NCBI RefSeq assembly: GCF_019649055.1
Contig: NW_026570223.1
Span: 1,922,001 to 1,986,000 of the forward strand
Reading direction: 5' to 3'
Length of the DNA: 64,000 nt
Source of the DNA: Paramacrobiotus metropolitanus
Lineage: Eukaryota; Tardigrada; Eutardigrada; Parachela; Macrobiotidae
The notes beneath the pieces were generated by a model. That model was given only the letters and a program-made list of their open reading frames with translations. It was not told the DNA's origin and did not search any database. The position numbers and the translations under genes were made by a program. Positions 38,101-50,606 of the stretch are shown in pieces (within the stretch, counting starts at the first letter, position 1; each line of letters starts with the position of its first letter).

Positions 38101-41100
38101 TTGTAATACCTGAATATTGGTCGCCATCCTAAAGTACCAAATTTAAATTTAACACAAATTGTATCGAATACAAAAAGGAAGTGAGACCGAATCCGATCGA
38201 CTGTTCGTACCTGGCGCTTGAGAAAAGGAAGCATCAAAGGTGGCGTAGTTCACCAGTGCAAACGTGGCCAAATAGCAGTTTGACACCACGTTAGATATAA
38301 ACTGAAAATCGGCTGCGAAAATTCACCAATTAAACTAATTACGAAGAAAAAGCCATTAAAACAATAAAAAAAGTGACGACTTACAGGGCATCAGGAAGAT
38401 CACACCAATCAACATTGTCAGCACATATCCGCGGTACGGTTCGTCATGTTTGCCGTAACCTTTCCCAAAGTAATGAATACCCGGTATGATATTATCGCGG
38501 CACAATGCCTATAAACGCGGGAGATTTGTCAAAATTACCTGCAGAATTTTTGTATAGGATACCAAACAAAATGCAACACTCCTATTTATTTATTATTGGT
38601 TATTATCGTGGTGAATAACACCAGATTCATGTCGAACCTGGAAGACCTTTGGAGCAAAATGGATGCAGCCAACCGATGTGCTGATGGTAGACGCAAAGGC
38701 AGCCGCATATATAATCGGTTCCCAGTGCCCGATAACGCCCATAATCTGCATAATCGTATTATTTTATTGACAGTATAGTTGCGATTTGCATCTTTTCTCT
38801 TTGTGAGGCACAGGATGGGATCTCTCGTTACCAACCTCCATATTGTTGATCATCCCATCTTTACAGCTCATATCGAAACGGCAGTGCGTTAAATTTCCCA
38901 GTTCTAAATCGGCTACACTCCCGCTGGCATGCCGCAGTGTGACCGACGCGGACACCCAACCCAGAATCAAGTAGACAATCGCAGCGACCAATGTGGCTAC
39001 AATCGTGCCTGTAATACGTTCGTTCTCAGCATAAATGTTTGACGCAAAGAAAAATATATATATTTAACAAACAGTTCCATTAAATTTAAAATAATACGCA
39101 ACCAAAAATCCCTATAAATACTTCTATACAAACAAGCAAACCATATCGATTTCCTTGTTGTATAGCTAAAATATTCTGACCTTTGGGAATGGCGCCGGCT
39201 GGATCCTTCAAGTCACCGGTGATGGATGTACCAGCCAGAATACCACAGAGGGACGGAAAAAACACGGCGAATACTGTCATGAAATCCTGAGCACCGAACT
39301 GATCCGGCTGAAACGCCGGCTGGAAGTTTTCCCAGAATAACCCGCTCGAATAACCAACAAAACCCCGAGCTTCATCTTCTTTATTAGGCGGGACAATTGA
39401 TCCCACTATCCTGTAAATGATACACACAACTGCGTCGCCTGAAATTCAACTGCTCGTATATTTACTATTTGAAATTCAAAATGAGCCTATCAATGCTACG
39501 GCACAATTTAGGCATCGGCAGCCGTACTCGTACGAAAAAAACGCATAAATTAAAATTATTAGCTACATAACAATATATTAACAACTATTGTATTGCTTGT
39601 TAAAAGCACTAATTTCCAAGATATCGTGCAATTTTTTCGTAGCCTTGTCAATTTTTTTCCTTTGGACTGCGCTATGCCAATAGCAATCGACAAATAACCA
39701 TGTTTTTGGATCGGTGATTAACACTTCCGCATTGACAACCTGCAGACTTTTTGGAATCTCTATACCTGGCGGCTATTATTAAGATTTCGAAATCATACTG
39801 GTTCCTATAAGTAACTAACGCATACTTACACATCACCGACGCCAATCAAGAGCAGCAGCAGACAAAGCCATTTGAGCTGCAAAAGGCCAAAATTTCCCCG
39901 GTAGGTATATTAATTAATTCCAACAGGTCCCACGAAAACGGCTAGCAGCCGGATGTGTGTACGTACCCTGGAGGCAATAACCATGCCCAGCAGCGCAAAT
40001 CCAGTTAACACGACAATGGCCATCACGCTGATGATCCGGGTATCGTCCAAGTGATTAATCATGTGGAGATTGGATTTCTATCAGGATGCAGAAATTACCC
40101 AAATGATTACTGCGCTGACGGGCGCCAGTTTACACGGTTATTAACGCAATTTATTTATTTTAATTTGAATTTTAATTTTCGGCTTACACTTAAAAGAGCC
40201 GTCACCAGGTCAGCAAAACCCTGCACGTTAAGCGAAACGTTGATGGTGTTGGCCAAAGTGATGATGACTCCTGCAAGGAAATAAATAAATGAAATACTAT
40301 TTTGCACGAAAAGCAAACCAAACATATCTAGAAAAATAACAGCTAAAACCCCGAGAATCGAGGCAATAAGTACACTTTTCCCAATTTAAGACTTTCAGAT
40401 CAGCACCATCATACTACTGTCACAACAGTAGTTGGCAGAAAGTACAGTGTGCATAAATTCTGTAACGATGCTTTCCAAAACATAACTGTTTTACGGTACT
40501 ATTGATTACTGAAGAAGAGTTTATCTTAATTTGTCATTTTACATTTAATTCACCTCACCTATAGCAGCGCCAAATTGCGGCCCCAGACTCCGTGCCATCA
40601 TATAGTATGTTCCACCAACTAAAAAGAACAATGTTCTTATTTCCACCGTCTTATAAAGCAAACGTCAAAGGCTTGAAGACTTTTTCAGTTTTCATATCTT
40701 GTAGAAGCTTCACTGATTACATCGGAAAAAAACAATCTTTACAGCCTCTCTAGTACGAAATTTTCTTACAATGGGCAAATTTACAGCTTTGGTACGAGTA
40801 TGACATTCATTGGTAAGTATTTTTTCATCCACACCTACCACACCTTATTTCATATTGTTGGGACATACATCCAACACAACTTTTAATTCCAAGAAAAGCA
40901 ATTCCATTATAACATAAATGAAATGCAGCACAGCTTAAAAAAGGTTTACCGCCGATATCCCCGTTTGTTGTAATGGCAGACATCGATAAGGTGGTCAGCA
41001 GAGCAAGAATCAGCGTAATCAACACAATTACCGTATACAAGCCTGTGAAACAAGAAACAAATTGCATATCACTATTCGGTTATGCATCGAGTGTTTTCCT

Positions 41101-44100
41101 GAAGACAGGAGACCTTCTAAAATATGCAACTAACCCATTCCTGCTTGGGCATTCATCCACGCTAACCGCAAAAACAGCTGTACGGCCCACATGTCTTGCA
41201 GTGTCCATAGCTAAAGGGAGTAATTCCACGTAAATACATAAGTACTGAGGAGCACAACCACTTTTAGCAAAAATCGTTTAATATAAAACTAAGCCTTGTA
41301 TAGTTATGTGGTTTACTATGAAATCAATCAAATTCAGCCAAAACTACACTTTATTTGCAATGTTTTCGACATTTAATAGTTGGCTGGTTAAATTAATTTT
41401 AATTTAAACAGCAAAATAGTCCACCACCAGAAGCCGTAGAGTCAAGGGAAGCTGGAAACTGAAAACTCTCTGGATTACTTGAATCTGGACTGGTTTACTT
41501 CAAACAAAAAAAAACAAGCAAGCTGAATTTTTTTACGTGTATTTCTTGGGAAAGTAAAGGTAACAATCTAGAAAGTGTCGAAGTTTCCCGTTTAAAAACC
41601 AACACCAATTTGCGAAAGTTAACATCCGTCCGACATTCAACGTTCATATGGTTTTACATCTACTGTCTTACTAAAGAAACATTTCATCAATAAAATGTTT
41701 AATCATCTATCCTTACCACAACTCCCTGGATCCAGCCCAACTTGCCATCCACATTAACGAAATTTTCATTTCCGGTCTGCCGAACCAGTTCATTCTCCGC
41801 GTTTTCCTACACGCATACACGCAGCATGTCATCCATCACCTGCGCGGAAGTAATTGTCAACAACAACCCCCCACCTTTTCCCGTCGTAGATCATCCAGGG
41901 TGGCCCGCTGGCCACCACCGGCTTCATCGTAATTCAAGGCCGATGGCAATGTCTCCAGCGGATCAAATCCCATGCTGAAGCGCCGTTGCATATGCGGTGG
42001 GAGGGATGCCAGGGAACCGGCACGCGCGGTCATTTGATCGAATACTGACGTCGACGGAATACGGGCTTTACTGCGACGATGGGAACGCCGCACCTGGACA
42101 GGATCGTCCATGTCAGGAGCGGGCAGTGCCGGCAAGGAACGATCTTCGTCCAATTCCTCATCCTGTTCACGATATAAGATTATAGCGTGCAAAGAAATCG
42201 AATAAACCGCTACAAGTTTAACTTTTGTAAAACTTGAATTGTTGTTACTGCAAATTGTTTATCATATCTTTTAAGCTTATCATACATTTATACGGACGGT
42301 GGCGCATTTATGGCTTATTAAAAAAGACTGCTGTCACAACAAATTATACGAAATAGTGTACTTATGCAAAAAAGTGTTGCGGTAGACTAGCGTAGCTGCA
42401 CAGGTTAAACCGTTAAACCAGCGTAGATTCTGGTGTTTATCGTTTATCATCAATACGGGGAACACTGTACCTTTGTACTAAAATTGTCGATGTATTGTGC
42501 ACCTATTGCAGCTAGAGTAGTTTAAAAGTGAACATTTATTACAATTATTACTAACAATTATCGTATGGCAGGAAACACTCTAGATCTTGCCTTGCATCAG
42601 TATCTACCTATATTAATGATTATGCTTCCTTAATTGATTACTCCAATAAAATCACGCGAGCTGCTGGGTGAAAATGAACAATACAGACCTACAAAAAATG
42701 CGATCGAGTCGGTACCGTAAATCATTCCTTTACCTCATCAAAAAGTTCGAAGCAGGGGAAGCTGATGCCCCTCTGCATGGCCGTAGCACGATCCGCCAGC
42801 TCATGCTGAACATCCTCCATGCTAATGTGCGACTCTACGGCGAACGAGGCCGTCTTCTTTTTACCATCCAGCCGCGGCGTAGGCGCATCGCGAAAATTAA
42901 CATGGCTGGAATTGCGGCGGACCCCGTGGCTGGTAATGCTGTCCGTGGAGGTGATACGGCGCAGCGTGTTCATGACCATCTCCACCGGCTTATGCAGAGT
43001 GTCCATCATCGTCTCGCTGCCCACATGGAAACGGTGCCGAGCAGCCGGGTCGGCATTTCCATCCAGGTGATGCCGCGATGAACTGATTTTGGACGCTTGC
43101 CGGCGAATAGGCGGGAGACGGTCGTGTTCCTCATCCTCTTCCTGCTCAAGAATAAACCCAGTAATAATTACGAGGCTTATGTAACAGGTTTGCAATTTCA
43201 GTTAATGGTAAGTACATGGGTATATACACGTATTTTGGTACACAACAATTTGTTATAGTGATAACTGCTTAACAAAAACAAGCCGCAAATCAGAAAAAGA
43301 ACGAAGCCTTAGCACACGTGCGGGAATTATGCAAAACAGCACAGTAAATGCTTTGCAAGTGTACACGTTGTGGCAATCAATAATTTTTGTTAAGCGAATT
43401 TTCTGCATACGAGTACGTTGATTGGAACGAGCTTCGTTTCATCTTCGCATTAGCGGAATGCATTATTTTAGCTGCATAAGGTCCATTTCAGTACGCGTAC
43501 ATTCAGAGGTGTCGCATTTCACTTAAAAGCATCCACATCTGACACTATTGTAAAAACTGGCACCCAAAAGGATACTACCGGCATTCGATATTTTCTGCAT
43601 GCGTTCAAGTGTGCGCTTCCGATATGCGATGCACTATATATTTTGAAAGCTTACAATCTCGCACAAACTCTGTGGTGTTTCTTCTTGATAAACAAATGCA
43701 GACAAAAACAAAGCTACAAGAATGGAACATAGCAATGCTGTTTTCTAACGCTATGTTTATACGAAAGTCCCACACATAATCTATGCGCGCAGTATGCATT
43801 ATTTGAAATTATGACTTCAAAATGATCTATTGATTTATTAAATTGGAAAATTAGTAAGCAAACAGACAACAAATTAAACCATTCGGCTCCTGAAAAAATG
43901 TAATCGATAATGCAGATTGAGTTATATATTTATTTAGAAAATAATCATAATCAAAGCGTAGACATGAGAACTTTACATATACCTGCGTCGAATCATCAGG
44001 AACTAGCGTCTCAACAATCTGAATCTGCATCATTCATCCACAGGAAGTAATACCGTAAAAATGCCAATCTCCCAGAATACACACATAAATGTTAATGACA

Positions 44101-45870
44101 TCAAGCAAGCGAAACGATGCAGAAGAGTGTACAGGACTGCAGAGACAACGAATGTCACCCGTTCATTTTCGCGAGATATGGTGTCTTATAAGGAAATGTC
44201 GCAATGCGGCAGGCCGCAACAGCCGGACTGAGAAATAAAAAGGATCATCCCGATCGTGACAAATGCCTTCCGGCAGATGCAACGGGACTTCGTTTACTAT
44301 GATTACGTGTCCAAGTTAGGCTAATCCTGTATCGATCAGAATAATCCACCAACTGTATATACAGTCTAACCCGATTAGAGGCATAATTTCACCGGAAGAG
44401 AGAGGAAAAAATATTGAATTATTCTTTTTATGTATTGGGTGCAGTACACCTGCCAAGACTGTCATGATCAGACACAATAGCCTAATCACAGCGTAGCATA
44501 TGCAGACTTAATAATATATTCTCAATGCAAACGAATGGCACGACATACAATCGGGCGGAAGTGGTCAGCGGAAATGATTTAACATTCTGCAAGAATGTAT
44601 AGGCCGGCTCATGTGAGCGCCCGGGCTGTGTTGTTGATCAAACTGCCGGAAATGATTGGAAAAAGCTAATCTTGCCTTATGAATCCTTATTGTCAGTACC
44701 GATGTACCGGAAGCAAAGTCTAATGAACAATATTTTCATAGTTAAACAATGCGATTTAATTAGTGTTGAACAAAATTAACGTTTTAAATTTTTATTGGTC
44801 ATCCTTGGGGGCGAACAACCACTCGCGCACCCCAATATTAGGAGGCCAGTTTTCAGGAGTAAACATTTTATCCGACTCATGAGCATAAGAACGTTAGAAA
44901 CGTTAGAAACTGTAATTATTACATATTGTACAATGTATTGCGAAGTTTTTGACCACATCAACGTTAAGACTTTCAATACAGGTGTGATGTGGTAAAATGT
45001 CAGGTAAATGAGAGTTTCGATCAAAATCAAATTTCTCTGTATCTACAGACACACTGTCGATATGTAAAGCGCATTGAAGATTACGATATGCGTCTACAGG
45101 AGCCTGCTTGAAAGAACGTTTTAAAATATAACGGCAGCAGCAAAATCTAGATTTTTAATATTCTCGGACACTAACACACATTTATCCTGTAACTGTAAGG
45201 TATCTACAACAAGCTTGATTCTGTGTACTTATGCCGCCTTTTGCTAAATCGGTATCATTACAGTCACTGTAATACATTACTGCTTTTGCATTTTGAATGC
45301 TGTCCGGTCGACTGCAGTAATGTAAAACGTACTGTTCTTTCTTACACAAAATTTAAATTTGGACCGTAAAACAATCTAGCAAAAAATAGGCCATTTGTAA
45401 TGATATTATAAAAAAGACTAAATAATACTTCTATCATTAATCCTGGCGACACACCCTACAATCCCTTATTAATATCTGCAGGCATTAATCAAAGCAAACG
45501 GGACATTATGATAAATGACATCAAATTAGTAATTACCACTGCTGACTCTTACTTCAGCCATGAAATTGGGATTAACCGCACCAGTGCGCGGCGTCCGCTC
45601 CGACACGGCGTCGTCCTGATCGGAGACAATCACGCGCTTCTCCTCATCCGCCTCATCGGCGTCGCTGTGCAATGCAAAGCCCACACGGGACCGTGACCGG
45701 TTAACGTTGCCGGCCTCCTTCTTCGGGCTCAACGAATCCACCGAACCGCGATACTCCTGTTGTTGGCCAGAATGGTGCTCGTGTTCGCGGTGTGTGTTCT
45801 GCGGCGCATTATGCCCAACAACATTCACCGTAACCTGTCCGTCGTCGTTCTTACGCAGAGGATGGTCCAT
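35109..45870 (-). CDS. SLC12: SLC12 cation-chloride cotransporter (NKCC/NCC type), 23 exons, up to 1242 aa
   Basis: Exons in order: 45870-45553, 43141-42734, 42162-41875, 41806-41717, 41210-41135, 41042-40950, 40618-40559, 40270-40188, 40077-39967, 39876-39830, 39410-39181, 39008-38836, 38745-38638, 38508-38385, 38312-38211, 38128-38009, 37797-37550, 37147-36873, 36800-36718, 36370-36197, 36024-35826, 35601-35467, 35292-35109. It is predicted to carry Na+, K+ and Cl- together across the plasma membrane. Seen: acidic cytosolic N-terminus (exons 1-3), membrane segments from GWIQGVVLWTLQDMW (TM1) through GGTYYMMARSLGPQFGAAIG (TM3), DPAGAIPKG and STISTSVGCIHFAPKVFQALC (TM8), then the C-terminal domain with GWRPIFRYYNMW, PQVNWGTS, VWWLYDDGG, EKFRI, LHELLREHSS and a final VLTYYC. 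The WWLxDDGG and VLTYY ends favour NKCC/NCC over KCC. Exons 2 and 3 are both phase 0-0 with similar acidic starts, so one or both may be optional. Confidence 0.92.
37279..37331. repeat. Two adjacent short hairpins in the SLC12 intron after exon 17
   Basis: 37279-37301 is a near-perfect palindrome with arms TGCGAGTTAGT/ACTAACTCGCA around one base. 37306-37331 has arms TAGAAGTAC/GTACTTCTA around TCGTACTC. The side-by-side layout resembles the larger hairpin pair at 34197-34336. Confidence 0.85.
41875..42162 (-). other. SLC12 exon 3, symmetric phase-0 N-terminal exon
   Basis: A 288-nt exon (96 codons) opening with DEELDEDRSLPALP and closing with TLDDLRREK. Its acceptor GAACAG and acidic start resemble exon 2. 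The donor GTGGGG is weak. It can be included or skipped without frame change. Confidence 0.6.
42734..43141 (-). other. SLC12 exon 2, symmetric phase-0 exon with an RFHV motif
   Basis: A 408-nt exon (136 codons) opening with EEDEEHDRLPP. RFHV (43022-43033) fits the RFxV/I docking motif for SPAK/OSR1 kinases that activate Na-coupled SLC12 transporters. The exon can be skipped without frame change. Confidence 0.6.
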
Positions 45871-47335
45871 CGCGCGTATCCAGATTATTTATCAACTGGT
45901 TGAAAAATCGCTGACGCTGAGCAAAACGATGGTTTGGACAAACGGCGGTTAAATCAGCGGAAAACTGAAGAAAAATGTTTTCTTAAGGAGACAAGCACGT
46001 GATCGTGCTCTCACTTTTTTCACAAATCCGATAGAAAAATTTCCCTTTAGGCATAAGGCTCGCATACAGTAACCTGTCTGTATTTTGACAGGTGTAACAA
46101 TAACACTTTGGTCTACGCAGAACATGTGCAAAGTGCGCTGCACCGGCGCAAAAAGTTGAAAAACACGAAAACCTGAGAAATAGTGCGAAAACCACCGCGA
46201 ACCGTAATTTTTATGGGTGAGCCTGTCTACTTACTGTAGACGAAAACTGTGTTACCTACCGAAGGATAGATTTTAACATGAGGAGAGAGAAGTGGCACGG
46301 TTGTAGCCGCACAAAACCGTGGATTCAGCGCATTGTCTCCGGTGAACGTGAGGCCTCGTATTGTCTACGGAATGATCCACCCATTCAGTGTCCAGCTGAT
46401 TAGGCAGCCGCCTAATGAATAACGCGGCTGACCGTGTACATATGGTAAGCTGTTAGCGCCATACACGAAATGCGGAGACAACACGATTTAAGTTATATTA
46501 ATTACAAATATAAGAACATTTTATGTTTATATGGACTTAAATTTATAGAAATTTATGCATATAAATTGGAAATACCAGCTCAGTACTAGTTGCCAGTTTC
46601 GAACTGATTAGATAATTATTTCATTGAATAAAAAAAGCTGTAACAAAAAAATGAAATTGCTATTAAACTTACCACTGTGGAATCAGTGTTCAATAATAAC
46701 GCACAATACGTGATGTGCGAATGCAGCGCTTGTATTGCAATAATTACAGATTTTTATTATTACGTAACTGAAGCTGGCTAGCGACTCCAACCGGATGCCC
46801 GTAAGTTCAGATGTAAAAATTAATATTGTATCGACATATAAATCTACTACTTTGTGAGTGGTGAACAACCGGCAGAAATATTTTCCTTAAATTCAGATTC
46901 ACATTTGCCGCAAACCATGAAATATCGCACATTTCTCGCAAAGACATACCAAACTGACCGCTTAATCGTGTAAATGTGGTGAAACAAGGCCATTTGTCAA
47001 GCATGACTTCTTAAAAGCAAAACATTTCTACTTATTACTGTCATGAAACCATTTAATGTCTACGAAAACATTTTTATGACAACGCAAACGTTCTCATACA
47101 GATATAATGATACTAGTGCGTGCTACTCTTCAAAAAATCAAATTGTAATATTTAAAAATTACCGTAGGCGCAAACGCGCTTAATTTTACACTCAACTGGA
47201 GCTTCCTTGATTACAAACCGAAAATGTTTTGGAAACTGTGTGCATGAAATTGATCTATATATTACATTTAATGACCAATAAGATTTATGCAGTACAGCTG
47301 GGCAAGTCAGTCAAAAAGTTGCAGCCAGCAACCAG

Positions 47336-47365
47336 TATGCAGTGCCGGCGGCAGACCGGAAGTCA
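47336..47365 (-). pseudogene. Possible relic of an SLC12 last exon
   Basis: A stretch near 47336 reading GCAGTGCCGGCGGCAGACCG matches the plus-strand reading of SLC12 exon 23 (around 35154) with about three mismatches over 28 nt. On the minus strand it would encode MTSGLPPAL, against MTSGLPPTL in the gene. Similarity fades on both sides and stops follow. It may be a decayed duplicate or chance. Confidence 0.35.
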
Positions 47366-47977
47366 TCGATTATCACATGCATATATATTCCAAATTGCTG
47401 TAATATGGACGCAAGTACTTGTACAATACATCAGGACCAGAAGACTGCCTGGTTAACGACATTGTTATCACATCCGAGACAGCTGCTGCCGAAGTTACCG
47501 GGGATGCCCCCAACATTTGAATAAGGATGAAGAAACTTTACGACCTTTGCGCAATATATGGAAAAACTATTATACATAATTATGTCGTCCAAGCGGCTCT
47601 GTTATACCAGCATGATCGCTTAAAGGTTTTCTTGGTTTTGGTGCTCTGCTTTCAGTGTAGAAGAAGTTTACTATCAGGATCAAAATTTAACCCTGAGATG
47701 TACATACTTTTTTTCAAATATACCCTCGTCAAAAAGTATTTTCTAAAGTACATCAAAATGATCGAACACCTCCGCAATCTATCACAAAATATATCCCCGG
47801 CATAGTTTTGGCAGCCGAGTAGAAATCACGTTTTACATCAACATCAAAATTTGTATCTAAGTTAGCCGTCTATGTTGGCGATAGCAAAAGCAAAATTTTA
47901 TTTTCTTAACCAATATGAAATTATCACCGTTCGATGCAAATAACAATGTTAAGGTAATTAATCTAAAGCGAAAGCTT

Positions 47978-49672
47978 TGTCGGTCGACCGACATTGGTCG
48001 CCTCGCCACATAACCTAAAAAGCAATTTCGATCCATGTGTGGCCGTTATAGAGTATCAAAGTTTTTCTGCAAACCTTGTTACGTAATCAGTTATGAAACA
48101 CATAGTTTCTGTGCAAGAACAAGAAGATCGGTCGACCGACAAGAATTATTACCTCCAAAGCTAAAGTCGCAGAAGTCGCAAAAACGAAAAAGCAAAAGTC
48201 TTTTGAAGCAAACTGCGCCAAATTAACTAGTTGGAAGCAAAGCTTTAACGACAAAGTTTAAAGAAGTACGCGAAACTGCACACGCGGTGACTGCAATACT
48301 TTTGCTGCAGACTACGCTAACTACAGGCCACTTTTATGCTGCTTCTGATTGGCTGTAAGGCAATTTCAATGTTCAACCCCAGATCACGTTCAGCGCCGTT
48401 GCGCTCAAATTGATTTCGACAGCCAGTTTTAGTAACGGCGATTTTCGACTTTCTCGCAGTCTTACCACGGTGTTTCCAGGCGATTTGTGATTTTGTTTTG
48501 ATCTCTACGATTTTTTGGTTTTATGGCTGTCGACAGCCAAATTAGATTTTAAAACGTTAATGGTCAATGCAAGCACTGGAAGTATTGCTGTTTTGTGCGT
48601 GGAGCTTGTCAGGCACGGCAAGTTATGAAAGCAGGTGCAGCACTTAACCCAGTCTGCACTGATGTGAGGACCCACACCAATGTTGGAGAAGTCCTAAGGT
48701 AAGAGCTAAGCGAATAGCCTTCCATACCAAGCATCATAAAATAAAATGTTTTGAAGTATTGTGTATTTTTTATTTGCAGATCCTTATAAAGCACTGCGTC
48801 GCTGGACGATTGTGCATGACGACATGCAGTAAAGCAACAGGTAATCGACGGGTAGAATGAAGCGCTATTTTGCCTAGAAGATCACAAAACGAGTTTTAAT
48901 TTATGGAAATAAGTAGTTTTGTTTTGTAACCATAACTTTTGTTTTTTCTTGTCGACTGAAAACGTCAGTAAAAAATTAGGCAACGTAAGAAACCGATCAA
49001 GTCATATTTTTAATGCAGACGATTTTTCTTTAGGTTTTATTAATGTGCAACGATGACAGATTTAACGTACTAAAATTTTGTTTTGTTAATTCTTTTGTCG
49101 TCTGATTGCATGTCGACATGCAAGTGCTTTGACGATGAGTTATTGCGTAATTAGGGATGCGTTGATGATAAGCTTATTACGTTTTTGAAATTCGTTTTGC
49201 CACGTTTCGCAAGCATTTTTCTTATTTAATTTTTAAATAATATATTTAAAAAAATAAAAGATAGTAAATCAGCGTGGTGTTTCTGCACTGTACTGATCAT
49301 TGAAGTTTTATTCGTAAAAACAATTCAAAATTTTTCTTGTCGAAGTGGCGATTCTCAAATTTGTTTTGGCCAAATGATTTCGTAACAGAAACACTACTGC
49401 TTAATTTAAGATATTTTTCTTACTAACTGCATGTCAACATGCACAGCAATTTTGTGGGTGGTGTATCAAAAGTATATGCATATGGTAGCGTTTTGTTGAT
49501 AACGAATGGTCTTACGTGAATAAAGGAAAATAATGTGCGACGAAACATATCATATGTACGCAAATCAGCCGTGCTGATCTTTAATGTTTTACAGGGCAGA
49601 TGAATTATTGCTCTATGCAGCTCCATGGCCGGAACGCAAATTTAGCGGGAAATGCGTGGATGTCGACATCCA
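47978..49672. repeat. Cluster of palindromes centred on GTCGAC
   Basis: Perfect palindromes at 47978-47993 (TGTCGGTCGACCGACA), 48128-48139 (TCGGTCGACCGA), 48524-48539 (TGGCTGTCGACAGCCA), 49106-49123 (TTGCATGTCGACATGCAA) and 49657-49672 (TGGATGTCGACATCCA). A sixth, with GTCAAC at the centre, is at 49428-49443. All share the GTCGAC core but have different flanks. No gene overlaps them. Confidence 0.9.
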
Positions 49673-50606
49673 TCATTGTACTTGTTATCCTGGTTTTAAT
49701 TAGCTGTTGATGCATTTAGTAGCCGCTTTTGCTGTCCATGCTGGCATTTTGGAATTTTTAGCACTCTGTCAGTTCACCGTTTACGCTCCTGACGCATTAT
49801 CCAGTTTGATTTTTTGGTCTGGATTTTTTGGTCTGGTTGGTGTTTTCATGAGAAAGTATGTCTCGGATGTTGGTTTTTTTATGTAGTACCAGTTATGTGG
49901 TATATGTCGAAATAAATACAAAATGATGTTCTATATCCATATCTAAATGTTTCATATTCGTAAGTATTATAAAACAAGGAGATCATCTGTAATATCTAAG
50001 TCTAATTCAAAAGTTACCATTAAAGTATATGGTTTTTCTGACGAGGGATACAAAAAATAGTGCTCGCATAACGAAGTGCAGGTAAGTGATAACGTACAGA
50101 TAGAGTGATGCAGGATGTAAATTTTTCATCATTTGTCTTTGATTTCGCACCGTTTTATAGAATATGGTACGGTGGTCGCACACTGGAAAGACGACGAAAT
50201 TTATCAGTACAGTAGCTGATATTAATCTCTTTACATCTATTTATGAAAGTGATGAGATTTTTTTAAAATTTACTTTGAAGTGCTAAGATATTTTCGGCAA
50301 TATAGCGGTAATTAATGTACTGGCAAATCGCTTTAATATGTAAGGTACAGTCAAGTGCACCGAGAACAAACACCAACCGATAAAATCAAAATGTCTAAAA
50401 ATCAGCTGATTACTGCGTATGGATTCCGCCATATAAAACTTGAAATAATTTGCAGATTACCGCTAGAAATCCCGGCATTAGGCTTTTGAAGTAATTAAAG
50501 CAACTATAGTGAAAGTGGCATCGTCATTGTGTACTGTGGTAATTAAAGGGCTGCATATTCTGGTAAAGCACCAAAGAAACTTAAGAAAGCATAAAATTTC
50601 CCATCT

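Larger units (their letters stand above)
45871..50606. other. Intergenic region upstream of SLC12 and downstream of fascin
   Basis: About 4.7 kb. The first part should hold the SLC12 promoter and any 5' noncoding exon. I recognise no complete gene. Within it lie a short sequence similar to the SLC12 last exon (near 47336-47365) and a run of palindromes centred on GTCGAC (47978-49672). A segment at 48560-48840 has a donor-like GGTAAGAG and an acceptor-like TTTTATTTGCAG around a short open frame, but joining them meets a stop, so at most a spliced noncoding RNA is possible. Confidence 0.5.

Noticed and set aside
48556-48840. Open frame after ATG 48567 with signal-peptide-like start and a following donor/acceptor pair
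   Set aside because: The frame stops after about 25 codons, and joining the putative exons in the other frame meets a stop at once.
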